DNA of 64,000 nucleotides from Dermatophagoides farinae (GCF_024713945.1 NC_134681.1:4379501-4443500); one strand, 5' to 3'; counted from the stretch's first letter, positions 24,501 through 36,883 are shown. The notes: generated from the sequence alone by a model not told the origin. Program-made: numbers and translations.

Positions 24501-27500
24501 TTGAAAGAAAAAAAATCTGTCGCTGCCGGCATATGTGATGGAAAAAAGTGTTAAATTTTTTGAAGCATATCTATTTGAAAATTAAAAAAAAAAACGAAAT
24601 CCAATTCAAAATTTAACAATTCGTTAGCCATTAACAAAAAAACTTTCATATTGTATGTATGTATGTATATGTTTCAGGAACAAATTTAAAACCAATTTTT
24701 TTTCAATTTACAATTTTGAAACACAATGAATAGCATTATTATTATCATCATTAAATTGGCCTATTCGTTCGTATATCACGTAGTTAATGGTGTTTTCCGT
24801 TTTGGATATAAATTGTCAGACAAACAAACAAACAAACAAACAAACAATCATGACATACTGATGATGAGAAACTACAAGATGATAATGAATTTTTTTTTCT
24901 TTTGTCAATAAAATGTCCAAAATTGAATTGTCCGAGTTTTTTTTCATTGTTGTTGTTGGAAAAAAAGATAAAATTGTAGCTTGGCCAATGATGGACCCAT
25001 AATGATATCATGATTTACAAAATCAAAACGAAAAATTCAAAAAAGAAATGAAAATCACCACCTTCACCTTCATGACTGCCTACACATTTATCTTCTATTC
25101 TTATCATCATCATCAGCATCATGTCTATCCATCATAAATGTTTGTTTGTTGTTTTTATTTCGATGGAATAAAAATATCTCATATCACATTACACATCGTA
25201 GTCAAGTGAATAAAAGAAAACAAAAAATTATTTGAATTTGAACCAAAACCAAACAACAAACATGATACAGTAATAATAATGATTTTTTTTCTTTTTTTTT
25301 CGTTGACTTGATTCTATTCTTGATATTACAACCAAAATTGACGATCCATCAAAAAATGATCAAATTGAAAAAAAATTTTTTTCATGACATGAATTCGAAT
25401 GAATGATTTGTTGTTGTTGTTGTTGCTGTTGTTGTTTTTTTTCTTCTTCTTAACCCGTTGAACGTATTGATTTTCTTTCATTTTCTGTCTCTCCCACACA
25501 TTCACACATACCTTTTTCAACCTTAATCATGCGTTTGATTGTGTGTGTGTGTGTGTGTATCAGATCAATTCATTAAAGAAAAAAAAACACCAAATTGCCC
25601 CAAAACTATATCATCATCATCATCATATTTGAAAATGAAACGTGAAAAAATTTTTCAATGAAAAAAAAATTTTTTTTTTCATTTCATGCCCTCTCATCAA
25701 ATGGGATAACAGAAATGACAGGTGTATATAAACACCTAATCGATTCCAAATTTATATATATATATCCACCTGTTACCTGATTATTAAGAAGAAAAACCTG
25801 TAGGCTAAAACATTTACAAGTGTCAGTTGGTGTGTGTGTGCGTTTGTGTGTCTTTTGGATAACTAAAAATACCAAGAAAAAAAAACACAATATTTGGTTG
25901 GCTGGACAACTGGTGAATGTAAAAACGACGACGACGACGACTATGACTACGAAAAAAAAAATGATTAACCTGTCTATTTGTCTGTCTAACCGAGAAGGAA
26001 AAAAATCCAAATATTAAATACACCTGGCTGGCTAAAAAAAAAATTATTTTGGTTTAATCTCTCTCTCTCATCTCTCTCTGTTTTTATATTTTTGTGTACG
26101 GACAATTTACCCGTTCAGTTGTCGTTGTCGTTGTCGTTGTTGATGTTTGATGTCCACCAAAATTTACGTTTTCATTCATTCATTTTTTTTTTTTTTTTGA
26201 TTGTCAGATTCTTTTTTTTTCATCTTCTTCAAAATTATAATGAAAATCTAGCTAATCACATGATTATCAACGGATGATAATGATGATGATGATGATAATT
26301 ATATAATCATCAAGATGATTTAACGATAAAAAATCGTCCAAGTGTGTGTGTGTGTGTGTGTGTGGCTCGTCATACAGCTGTAAACATACCATAGGAAATT
26401 TAAATAACCATCTAATGATGATGATGATGATGATGATTATATCAAACAGAAGGATATTTTTGCATGCGATGCATGTTTTGGATTTTTCAAAAAATTCTCC
26501 TTCCCTTTTTTTTCATTATTATTATTTCAATCAAGTTTTTTTTATTAATATTTGAATTGAATTTCTCAAATTGAGAACAAACAACGGTAACCTCGCCCGA
26601 ATCTCTGTTTATAAACATGTGTGTGTGTGTGTGTGTGTGTGTAATAATGAAATTTTTTTTTTGTTTGACCAAATTACATCAAAGTATATAAAAATGGAGA
26701 AAAAAAAAGAAAATGAAATGACCTACTACTACAACTAACTATTGTTTTTGTTGTTGAAAAATTCTCTATTGGCCATACAAGATCTATGTGATTGTTTTCA
26801 TTGATTATTGTGTGTGATAGATTGATTTGAAATCAAGATACAACTGTAGTGTGATGAAAAAAAAATTTTTTTTTTGTCAACAACAACAATTGGTTGATCT
26901 AAATCAATCATTCAATCAATCACAAAATCAATCAAATTGATCAACAAGTCTGGTGATTGTAAACAATTGTTAATTTTGTCAATAAAATGACTGATGATGA
27001 TGAATCAAATTGGATTGCAGTGCAAAATTAAAAAAAAAAATCAAAACGCAAAAAAAAAATTGAAACGAAACGAGTAAAATGAGTACAATTTACACGATAT
27101 ATACCTATCGGTATACCTGAGAAATTGTATATGTATGTGTTCATTTTAAAGTTCATCAAAAAAAAACACTTTGAACCAATGGAATGTAGTGTGAAGAGAA
27201 AAAATGGGGACTGAAAATTTTTTCTTTTTTTTCAATTTTTATTTTTATCCCAATTTTTTAGTTGTTTATTTCTTCACGATATGATCTCATCAAAAGTTTT
27301 GTTTCGCTCGATATATTTTCACATCCAACACACGCAAACATACACACACACACACTCATTGATTGGATAAACAAAAGAAAAATTATTGGAATTAATTTAA
27401 CACAACATTTACAATCATCATTCATCAATGATGATGAATAAATATAAAGAGAAAAGAAAATCTACCTTGCCAAATCGGGTGGTGGATTTTTGTTTTGTTT

Positions 27501-28886
27501 TTGTTTTGCTTTTCAAAAAACAACATATACAATTCACATTCAAGTTGAAATGGATTTCAAACACACACACACACAGTGATAATGATGGAAAGAGAGCATA
27601 AAGCATAGATATGACCGATACGGTGTGATATATGCCATATAGCGCATGAAAAAGAAAAATTTAATGAAATTTAAACTTTGATTTTTTTTCTCAAATTGAT
27701 TTGATTCGATTCGATTCGATTCGATTCGATTCAATTCGAATTGAATCAAATTGAAAAATGTGACGAATAATTCATCCAGTTTGTTCATTGAATCGATTTT
27801 TTTTTCGCTTCAAATCAAATGAAAACAAAGCAAAATAAAAAATAAAAAAAAAATAACCAGGTGTAATCATGATTGATTGAATGAATGGATGAATGGACAA
27901 ACAAATGAACTCATTATTATTATTATTATTATTATCATGTGAAAAACAAAATTAAATTAGATTTTTTTTTATTTTGTTGGCCATTAAATGAAAGAACAGA
28001 AAAAAAACATCAAATTCAATCAAATTAATCAATTTTTTTTGATCAATATTCGATATTATATTGATTTCAGCAAAAAAAAAAAAAAAAAAAGAAAAAAGAA
28101 AATCCAAAACAATAACATTATTAATCAAATAAATCTAATCTTCCGGAATACAAGAATGGATAAAACTTTGTCAAAGAAAAAATAATCTTGTGGCTGTTGT
28201 TGTTGTTATTATCATCATCATCATCATCATCATCATTATCGTTATTGATGTTCGATTAGGATGTAAAGTCTATGTCTGTGTGTGTTTTTTCGATTGATCA
28301 CAATTTTTCTTTTTTGTCCAGTGATCATCATCATCATCATCATCATCGGTAATCATGGATAGAAATGATTATTTATTTTTTGATCTCTCTCGGTTTCAGA
28401 GAGATCGATTATCGATTGATTGAACAATCGATTTTTTTTTCTTTTGAAATTGTTAATGTTTTTTTTTTATCTTCCTCATTGATTTGTTTTTTTTTGTTTT
28501 GATTTACATTGCTATTAATTTAATCTAGATATATTTATATATCTATGCTGTCTATGTGGATTCATTCGATTAATCAATGGATCAATCAATTTTTTTTTCT
28601 TCTTTCGATATATTTGATGATGATCACTATAAAAATATGGACGAAAAAAGAAAAAAAATTACTAAAAATCCAGCACTTTTTTTCCATTTGGATTTTTTTT
28701 CCATATCTTGGGTTTTATCGTCTGATGAACAAAACAAAACTATAACCAATTTCAACGACAACATCATCATTATAAAAAAGATGGGAAAAAAAAACTAACG
28801 AGATCAAACAAACATAAATGGCCTCTACATTTGATGGATCTTGATATTTTTTTTTTCGATTTATTCAAGCACAAAAAAAACTTATC

Positions 28887-28917
<31 letters not shown>

Positions 28918-29100
28918 TGATGAGATAATATCAGGGTTAATTAAAGATGGAACAAAATGCCGTTTGGGGTTATATAATTTTTTTTTCATATTTTTTGATT
29001 TTTATCTCTCTCAGTTTTTCTCTCTTTGTTTGTTTTCATTATTATTATTCACTCATAGACAACAACAACATCTATTATCGATTTTTATTTTTAGTAGATC
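22956..29100. other. Intergenic stretch with simple repeats
   Basis: About 6 kb without a supported gene. It holds many CAT/ATG runs, CA/GT tracts (24174-24190, 24233-24251, 26343-26363, 26618-26641), CAA/TTG runs, a GA tract at 24474-24500 and a GATTC run at 27701-27733. Small hairpins are present, for example GATCTCTCT/AGAGAGATC near 28382-28406. Open frames are translated microsatellites. Confidence 0.7.
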
Positions 29101-29106
29101 TTTATT
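29101..29106 (-). terminator. Candidate poly(A) signal of the MGN gene
   Basis: TTTATT on the plus strand, AATAAA on the minus strand, 35 bases beyond the stop codon at 29141. It supports that gene ending here rather than splicing onward at the GTTTGA next to the stop. Confidence 0.5.
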
Positions 29107-29140
29107 TTTGAAACAAACAAACAAACAAACAAACAAAAAA

Positions 29141-30098
29141 TCAAACCTTTTTGAAGAGAAAGTTGTTATTATTATTGGTTGTTTTTTCATTATTTTGTTG
29201 TTGTTTAGTTTTCATTTTATTTGGATTATTATTATGATTTTGATATAAATTATTATTATTATCATTGCCATTTTGATCACCATCTCCATCTCTATCATCA
29301 TCATCATCATGATCATTATGATTGATTGATATTTTTTGATTTTTACCAAATATAGTTGCCAACATTATTGTTGAATTTGTTGTTGTTGTTGTTGATGATG
29401 ATGATGATGTTTTGGATGCACCACGAATGGTACCATTTGATGCCAATATTTTTCCATTCTTTGTACTAGTCAATATATGATAAAATGATTTTGATCTTGG
29501 CAATGGTACTGGTAAACGAATACCATTTGGTTTTACAGTTTGTTTATCATTTCCATTTGTAAGTGTTTCATTTTCAAATATTTTCTGCTGCTGTTGTTGC
29601 TGCTGATTAGTAGGATAATTATTGCTGTCATTGCTGTTTTGATTATAATCATCATATTGATAATTAAAACGGTCATTTTGATGTTGATGATGCAAATGAT
29701 GTGATTGATGATTAACATTTGGATTTTTTCTTTGACCATTATAACATGATAACATAAATGATGATGATGCGGATATTTTAGTTGGGCCAAATAATTTTGC
29801 TGAATTCAATATATTGGATGGATGGCCATTGATTTTAACAACAGGTGGTGATGACGATGATGTTGATGATGATGATGATGATGATGGCGGCGGTGGTGGT
29901 GATAACGATGGTCGATCATAACTTGATGTTGATGACAATAATGAAGATGGTGATGATAATGTTGATGAAGAAGAAGAAGATGATGGTGATGGATCAGAAA
30001 CATTGTGACAATTTTTACCACCATTATTTTTATCAATATTTTCATTATTTACATATGTAATTGAACGATTAGAATTTAGATTTTGATTAAATAATGCT

Positions 30099-30129
<31 letters not shown>

Positions 30130-30709
30130 TTGTATATGGATTAATTAATTCAAATGATGAAATTGTATGTGCACCATCATCATCACAATCATCATAATCA
30201 TCATCATCATCAACAGTTTGATTCATCATACTATCATCATCATCATCCGAATCTTGAATGATTATGGATGCATTTTTACAATTTTGTATTTTAGTCAATA
30301 TAAATTGCCGTTTTTGTTGCCTTTGTTGATGATGAAATTCATTCAATGTTGGCCATATATATTGTTTTTGGCCATTATTTGTATCATTATCATCATCATC
30401 ATTATTAATAAATGATGATGCTGTAGATATTGTTTTTGCTGTTGCTGCTGCTGCTGCTGTTGTTGTTGTTGTTGTGGCAGAAATGGTTGAATCATTCATC
30501 ATTAATGATTGATATCTATGACGTTCTTCATTATTTTTGGATAAAGAATTTTTTTTCATACCATTATTATTCATATGGCCAATATTTTTGATATTTGAAA
30601 CACTTCCGCAACCACCGCAACCACCACCACCACCACTACCACCACTACCATGATTATTTATGATATGGCTTTGTATTGATTCAATTGATGAACTAGTTGT
30701 ATTACCCAT
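29141..30709 (-). CDS. Uncharacterised disordered protein with N-terminal MGN (possible myristoylation)
   Basis: A single-exon frame of 522 residues on the minus strand; not recognised. It begins MGNTTSSS, a good N-myristoylation context (Gly2, Thr/Ser at 5-6), so membrane attachment is possible. A Gly/Cys-rich stretch follows at 21-35. Around 115-140 is the only compact, low-repeat segment, QYIWPTLNEFHHQQRQQKRQ; a similar WPTLTEF next to a basic run occurs in the large gene at 53.3-59.4 kb. Then come Asp, Ser, Ala, Pro (PPPPP near 270), Gln and Asn tracts, and a RLPVPLPRSKSFYHIL patch near residue 400 that could be a phosphorylation or 14-3-3-type site. The frame ends in FLFKKV and a stop; AAAAAG/GTTTGA at the end could in principle be a donor. 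Coding is supported by frame length, sense-strand composition and the conserved-looking patches. Confidence 0.65.
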
Positions 30710-32122
30710 TGTGTTGTTTATTATTATTACAAATTAGTTTATTGTCTGATTGTTCATGTTTTTGTCGTTGTTGTTGTTGTTGTTGTTTTTACACGATTAT
30801 CGATCACACATTTTATTGATGAAACAAAATAAAACCAAAACCAAAAAAATGTATCAATTCATGGATTATTTGATGATTAAATGCACGAAATTTTTAAACA
30901 TATTGAATCTGAATATTGGAAAGAAAAAAATTTTTCAATATTTTTTTTTCCACATGCACAATGCACACACCGTATTTTCTGAAATGTATGATTGCGATAT
31001 AACAACATGAATGACTTTTAATGATGATGATGATGATGATTGTTGTTTTTTTTTACCGCGGACATGAATTATCTCTCTCTCTCTCCCTTCCTCTATCACT
31101 CAATATCTCTATATTTTTCTTCATCATTTTTTTTTCTCTGTTTCTCACTATTTTTTCTTGTTCTCACATTTTCTAACATTAGAAATCTCAATGTTTTTGA
31201 CTCACTTGAACTCTTTAAAAAATTTTTTTTTTTTTTTTTGTTGATTGTCATGCTCTCCGCTTTTGACGATTGTCTAGATGATTTGACCCGAACGGTCAAA
31301 TTAAACGAACGAATGAATTGACTCTTATGATGATGATAATGATGATTATTGTTGTTGTTTTCGGTTGTTTTCGGTTGTCCGGACTATAGACCAATTGGTT
31401 TTCGGTTTAAAGTTTTTTTTTCTTTTACAAATATAAGAGAAAGAATCTCTAACATGTTAAGATGAAATATAAAAGAAAAGAAAAAGAGAAATCATAAAAC
31501 CGAGAAGCAAACAAATAAAAACCCTTTGGCGGCAACAAGAAAAAAAAATTGTTGGTTACCATGATCATCGTGATGATGATTATGATGATGATGATGATGA
31601 TGATAGACAGACACGAATATCGATTGATCTGGATGTGATTATATTACCGGTTATTATTATCATCATTATCGTTATTGTTGTTGTTGCTGTTGCTGTTGCT
31701 GTTCGTTGAATGACTTTTGACATTTGATCAAAAAAAAAAATTTTACTTCAATTTCAATCATCCACTTTATCGATCAATCGATAAGTTCAGTAAAAAAACA
31801 AAATCTACTCTTTTATTCATACACATTGACCATCTATCATTGTTTATGATTGAATGAATGAACATGATATATGTGATCTTGTATATCTACAAATAGATTG
31901 TCATGATAAAGTGGTGAAAAAAAAAATATCTCAGAATAAAGTATTTCATCAAGGTTGATATATATATATATGGATATGATGATTTTATTGAATTGACAAT
32001 GTATGACAATTGAATATTTTTTTTTCATTTATAAATTTCAAAAATATCCAATGGAAACAATCATGTATACAGAAAAAAAAATATTCAGTGTTTAGAAAAA
32101 AAAACAAATAATAATAAAGCGA
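30710..32122. other. Intergenic stretch with simple repeats
   Basis: Contains TTG/CAA and ATG/CAT runs, a CT-rich segment at 31071-31150 and poly(T). It should include the promoter of the MGN gene. No coding region supported. Confidence 0.65.
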
Positions 32123-32128
32123 TTTATT
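32123..32128 (-). terminator. Candidate poly(A) signal of the 259-residue gene
   Basis: AATAAA on the minus strand (TTTATT on plus), about 42 bases past the stop codon at 32170. Confidence 0.5.
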
Positions 32129-32169
32129 CAAGCGATTCAATTCAATTTTTTTTGTATTTGTTTGTTTGT

Positions 32170-32949
32170 TTACGCTTTATGAATCTGGATCAAACTGTCC
32201 AATTTCCTGTGCCATTCATTCATAATGATCTTTAATCTATTCATATGAATATAATGATCAGCTGGATTAGACAATGTTGACAATGTGGTTGTTGAAGTGA
32301 ATTCATTCGATTTTTCATCCATATCCATAATGAATTGATTTGAATGTTGTACAATTCTATCGATAATGGTGTTGATTTCACCAATTATGTTGGTTAATGA
32401 TTGACAAATTGTTTGTATATTTTCATCAACATCATCAAAATGATTATTAATAGGATCATCATTGAATAAATCAAACAAAATTTTCAATTGATTATTTATA
32501 TCATCATTAAGTTTTTCAAATTTCTGATGATCAAAATATGATGATGATTGTGGTAATAAATCTGGTTTTTGAATCAAATTATTCACATTGATATATTTAA
32601 TGAATTTTTCAACATTTTCAATTGATTTTTTAATTTTTTCAATGATTTTCAGTTGATTTTCATGAAAATCACCATCACCATCATCATGATTGTTTTTGAT
32701 AATTGATTTGAAAAATTGATTATTATCATTCAATTGTATTCTTAAAAGAATGTTTTGAATTTTCAAATCATTTTTTCGACATTTTCGTTCCAAATATGAC
32801 AATAAATGATTTAAAAGCAATGGATTTTTAATCAATACTCGTTCCAATTGTGATTGACCAATATCCATTTTAAATTCTGATTTAGCCCATTCGATTATAT
32901 TTGCAATCACATTGTCATCATTGGATTTCGGTTGATTAAATTTGGACAT
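32170..32949 (-). CDS. Uncharacterised helical protein of 259 residues
   Basis: An intact single-exon minus-strand frame, not assigned to a family. I start it at the ATG of MSKFNQPKS at 32949; an in-frame ATG at 32988 would add 13 residues. Unlike its neighbours it is not dominated by repeats. The N-terminus (NIIEWAKSEFKMDIGQSQLERVLIKNPLLLNHLLSYLERKC, in parts) is a predicted globular helical segment, and the rest has regularly spaced Ile/Leu in heptad-like spacing (KIIEKIKKSIENVEKFIKYI; ICQSLTNIIGEINTIIDRIV), pointing to coiled coils. It could be a small subunit of a coiled-coil complex, such as an augmin (HAUS), kinetochore or tethering subunit, but nothing here decides it. It follows the GGA gene on the same strand, 371 bp apart. 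Confidence 0.75.
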   Translation of the reverse strand: MSKFNQPKSNDDNVIANIIEWAKSEFKMDIGQSQLERVLIKNPLLLNHLLSYLERKCRKNDLKIQNILLRIQLNDNNQFFKSIIKNNHDDGDGDFHENQLKIIEKIKKSIENVEKFIKYINVNNLIQKPDLLPQSSSYFDHQKFEKLNDDINNQLKILFDLFNDDPINNHFDDVDENIQTICQSLTNIIGEINTIIDRIVQHSNQFIMDMDEKSNEFTSTTTLSTLSNPADHYIHMNRLKIIMNEWHRKLDSLIQIHKA

Positions 32950-33320
32950 TTGTTTTTTTTTCTCGTTCTTCGTGATTAATCCAAACACATGGAAAAAAAT
33001 TCATTTATTAATCAAAATTTTATTTGATGATCAACAACAACGCAAATAAAGCAATAAATGATGATGATGATGATGATAATAATCATTCATCATGGTATTA
33101 GTAATGGGCAAACATGTTTGTGTGTGTGTGTGTGTGTGTTTAATATATCAAAGAAAAAAAAATAAACAGGAAACGTCAACAACAAACGTGATAACATTTC
33201 ATATATAGATATAATTATCAGATATATATTATATATCGATGATGATTTCTTTTTTCAATGTTTTTTTTGCAAGTAAAGACTTTTGTTTTTTTTCATATGT
33301 GATTGTGAATAATAAATATA
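32950..33320. other. Spacer between GGA and the 259-residue gene
   Basis: 371 bp with an ATG run (33059-33077), a GT tract (33119-33139) and AT-rich palindromic sequence (ATATATAGATATAATTATCAG, in parts). It must hold the GGA 3' end and the promoter of the next gene; no specific site was identified. Confidence 0.6.
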
Positions 33321-35606
33321 TCATGATGATGATGATGATTGACAATTTTGTGACCATACTAATTGTGAAACATGTTCAGAAAATTTTCCATCAATTGAAA
33401 ATGTAAGTTTAAATTTCAATTTATATTGTATTGATGAGCGTTTTTGTTCTGCTATTAGTTTTGTATGATGACGTTGGTGATAATTATCATGATCATGATC
33501 ATGATCATCATTGTCATCATTTTCAATATTCATTAACGATGAATTCTGTTGCAAATTTCGTATCGTATCCAATGAATGGTGTTGTTGTTGATTAACAATA
33601 TCATCATTATCATTATTATAATAACTTTGATCATAAGCGATTAACATTACTTGACTGATAAATGTTTCGGGAAAATCTTGGCCATTTTGTAATCCAGGTA
33701 ATGTTGATCCAGTTTGATATTGTAGTTTGACTTTCATTCGCTATAAATGAATAGTAGAAGATTTTATGTTAGTTAATAAATAGAATAGATAGGTAAAGTT
33801 ATGCATTAAATTCATTGACGGATAATTACCTTTGGTACAGCAGCCCAAAAATGAATGTCAGTTATGGTTGATCGATTATAATTGGTGAATGTCAATAGAA
33901 AAACCGAAACCTGTTGATGTGGATTGTTGCCAGTGAAATGCAGATTGACTACAAGACCATCATCATTGAATACAAGTAATGGTGGTCGCATCTCTCGACA
34001 TGGTTGAATGTCTTCATAGCAAATCTGATTAATACTTGCAAGCAATTCAGATAGATCTGTAAATTCCTTATTAGATTGTTGATTCAAAGTGATTGATTTA
34101 GTTGAAGCCATTTTGCCATTTTTATGATTAATTTTCTGCTGATCCGTAGATAGATTCTGTCGGCCAAACATATCGGCCAATTGATGAAGATTTGAATTGT
34201 CCGATGTTGATGTATGAATATGTAATTTTGTTCTAGTATTGTTCAACGTTGTCGTTGCCATTAAATCACGTAGCATTGATTCTTGTATACTACCATTATC
34301 ATCCAATGAATAATCAAGATCATCAATGTTTTCAAGAGAAATTCGTTTCGGAGATGTTAATGGTGTTGTATTCAGGTCGAGTAGACGTTCTTCTTCCACT
34401 GGATTTGATCGATTATTGTCATTAATATCGTCATATGAATCAGCTGTCGTTTGTAATAGTTTCGGATCGTCCAACAAAATAAAATAACGTTTACAGGAAT
34501 TGATTGTCGACATTAACATGTCAGATACTTCGATCAATTGTCTTAATTCTTCGTGATCATTTTCGGTGATTTGATTAGAAAATCGATACAATCGAAAACG
34601 AATTGTTTCACAATTGCACAATAATTCACGCATAAGCTGCATATCTTCATCGGTCGTTCCTCGATACAAGATTCGTTTGCTTTCACTATCAATCTTTAAA
34701 TTCGTATTCGATTGTGCAACCATTTCGTTTAATAGATGTGCACAATTACGAGCTGATTCTAATTCGGAGCCAAAATTTGCTTTGAACTGATCACGTGATT
34801 CGGCTTTGAGAGCTAAATTTTTTATCATTTGATTGGCCGCTTCCAGATTTTCAGCTCTTCCACTTTCAATTAACGATCGTAATGTTTTTACTGTCTGTTC
34901 ATCATCGAATATTTCATGTTTAGGTCTTGGTTTTGGCGGTGTTGGTGGTCGATAGTTCTATATATCATATCAGAAATATGAATGAATTGAGTGAAATGAA
35001 TTTTCTAATTTTAAAATCACTTACCTTCAATACATGAACGGGATCTTCGTGAACTATTTTCTGTACTTTTAACATCTGATATGCTTCAAATATTTTGGGC
35101 AATTCTTTAAAATCCATACTCCATTGGAATATCAATTCAATGATACGTTGGCCAACTTTTGCTGATGTTTGATGTGCCAAATACTAACAAATAATTAAAT
35201 ATATTGATATTATGATTTCATTGTTAAACGTACGTAGAATACTCACTTTAGGCGAAACAATTTTGATGATTTCATTGAGAAAACGGAATTTGCCCAATTC
35301 ATCAGCGATTCTATAGCCACCACGTTTAGCTACTAATTCTAAAACTCGTAAGGAATGTAGTGCTTCACTTTCTTGTGGTGATTGTGCTTTATATGCAAGA
35401 AATTTCAATGTCGTATATGGGCCATTTGTTTGTGAATTTGTAACCAAACAAAGCTGATCGATTAGTTCATCTGTTATTCTTGTCAATGGATTCGTACATC
35501 GAGCTAAACAGATGTCCAATTCTGTCAATTCTAAATTTGTCGTAACACTGGTCTTTATTGTCGATGATGATTGCTGGATAGAATTTGTTTGCATTTTTAT
35601 ATTCAT
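33321..35606 (-). CDS. GGA: GGA-type clathrin adaptor (VHS, GAT, clathrin box, GAE)
   Basis: Monomeric ARF-dependent adaptor that sorts cargo from the trans-Golgi network to endosomes. Four exons: 35606-35247, 35183-35025, 34957-33830, 33740-33321, all in phase, about 688 residues. The VHS domain (about 20-165) has AYKAQSPQESEALHSLRVLE, GKFRFLNEIIKIVSPKYL and YQMLKVQKIVHEDP as in vertebrate GGAs. A Pro-rich linker (RPPTPPKPRPKHEIFDDE) leads to GAT helices (about 190-320: NLEAANQMIKNLALKAESRD, MRELLCNCETIRFRLYRFSN). LLDLN at about 365-369 fits a clathrin box. The GAE ear (about 473-688) has PPLLVFNDDGLVVNLHF and TDIHFWAAVPK; its second half carries an Asp/His-rich insertion. No internal acidic-dileucine motif was seen. 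The start is uncertain: ATG at 35606 reads through, but an ATG at 35669-35671 split from QSSSTIKTS by a 95-bp GT-AG intron (35574-35668) is also in frame. Confidence 0.93.
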
Positions 35607-36226
35607 TTCATCATAATCATCATAATAATTATGATGATGTTGACAATAATTTTAATTCAAAAAATTACCATTGTTATTAACATTGATGATGCTCGAATAA
35701 TTGTCCGAGGAATCGAACAAAACAAAAAAAACATCATCCGATATCCGAATGCGCAATTGATTCTGGACCTAGGAGAAAGTCATAGGGGACTCAATTAATG
35801 GTGAATTGTTTGAATTATATAGCTGTTCCATATCATCATCATCATTTAATTTATTATTACATGATCCAAAATTTGAGTCGTCGCAATCGTCATCGACATC
35901 ATAATCCATCATAAAATGATGATAATAGATTTAAATAAATTTCACAAGACAATAAAATTTGCAAAAGAAAAAAACGTTTAAAATTAATTAAAACTTCAAG
36001 ATCAAAATAAATGAATTTTTTGGCAACAGAATTTGAGTTGAAAACAATTTTTTTTTTTTATTGTCGAATCCATAAAATAGCAATGCTACGACTATTTTGA
36101 AAAGACTTGTCGGCATAGGTGTTTTTAGACTTTTTATTTTCGCACTGTTCTTTATACAGCTGTTTACACGTGTTTTCGATCTGGTTTTTTTTTTGGAATA
36201 AAACCGAAAAATAAATTCTCGTAATC
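35607..36226. other. Divergent intergenic region between GGA and mS25
   Basis: 620 bp separating two head-to-head housekeeping genes, so probably a shared or bidirectional promoter region. On the minus strand it also carries a 47-codon frame (35912-35769) and possible 5' non-coding exons of GGA with good splice signals. No TATA box is evident near the mS25 start. Confidence 0.55.
35769..35912 (-). other. Short acidic upstream frame (47 codons), possible uORF or 5' exon
   Basis: Begins MMDYDVDDDCDD and ends in TAG immediately before an AG/GT junction with a good polypyrimidine tract (TTTCTCCTAG). A GTAATA donor inside it (about 35862) would give a 95-bp intron to that acceptor. It could be a 5' leader exon of GGA containing a small uORF, or a chance frame. 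Coding status unresolved. Confidence 0.25.
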
Positions 36227-36883
36227 ATGGGATTTCTATTTGGACCAGCTCCTATCCGGCGTACGATTCCATATCTTCAAAGTGGTAAACTTATCCTGAA
36301 AAATCGGGTCAAGATAATGGAAGTTCATTACAATATGTATTGGAAACGATATCGTCAAGATAAAAGTCATCTTTTGTATCCTCAACACGATGCTCATATT
36401 GGCTTACGAGAATTCTATTTTTGGCACATTCCACAGATCCAATACATGAATCCTAATGTACAGATTGTTCGATTTTTGGAAATGACACCAAATCCATTTA
36501 TTCGTTTCTGGCTACAAGATGGTAAAGATATCCTATTTGATTGTGATTCACAATCTAAAGAAGAAATCATGCAACGATTGGTCCGTACATTGGGTAAAAC
36601 CGAAGAACAAATAACATTTGAAGCAAGTATTAATGTTAAACAAGTGAGCGAAGAAAATGATGCTATTTTCGGTGTTAATCGTAAACGATTCTGTATGTGT
36701 GAAGTACCCGGGCAATGTCCATGTCCATCGGTTATTAAATTGCCAAAAAATCTACGTGGAAAATTTACCAAATTTTTTACCGATGATCTTATTAAACAAG
36801 AAAAAGAAATTGTTGAAGATGGAAAAGAATTTGAAGATTATCGTCCACCAGAAATTGCTAGACAACGATTTTTTAGATCATAA
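36227..36883 (+). CDS. MRPS25: Mitochondrial small ribosomal subunit protein mS25
   Basis: Structural protein of the mitochondrial small ribosomal subunit. Single exon, 218 residues. PIRRTIPYLQSGKLILKN at the N-terminus, FWHIPQIQYMNPNVQIVRF, MTPNPFIRFWL and the C-terminal CMCEVPGQCPCPSVIKLPK, LRGKFTKFF match metazoan mS25 (thioredoxin-like L51/S25 family). In published mammalian mitoribosome structures the CxC...C set of mS25 helps hold an iron-sulfur cluster shared with bS16m; the CMC...CPC cysteines here are retained. It is longer than the human protein (about 173 residues), with an insertion after the first strand (QDKSHLLYPQHDAHIG) and a charged C-terminal extension ending in RQRFFRS. The start ATG is at MGFLFGPAPIRRT, as expected for the family. 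Divergent from GGA and convergent with the galactosyltransferase gene. Confidence 0.95.
   Translation: MGFLFGPAPIRRTIPYLQSGKLILKNRVKIMEVHYNMYWKRYRQDKSHLLYPQHDAHIGLREFYFWHIPQIQYMNPNVQIVRFLEMTPNPFIRFWLQDGKDILFDCDSQSKEEIMQRLVRTLGKTEEQITFEASINVKQVSEENDAIFGVNRKRFCMCEVPGQCPCPSVIKLPKNLRGKFTKFFTDDLIKQEKEIVEDGKEFEDYRPPEIARQRFFRS

Noticed and set aside
25725-25745. TATATAAA as a promoter TATA box
   Set aside because: No gene follows within several kilobases, and TA-rich matches are frequent by chance here.
35571-35798. 75-codon plus-strand frame upstream of mS25
   Set aside because: Starts with Ile/Met repeat translation and overlaps the GGA 5' end on the other strand; no recognisable family.
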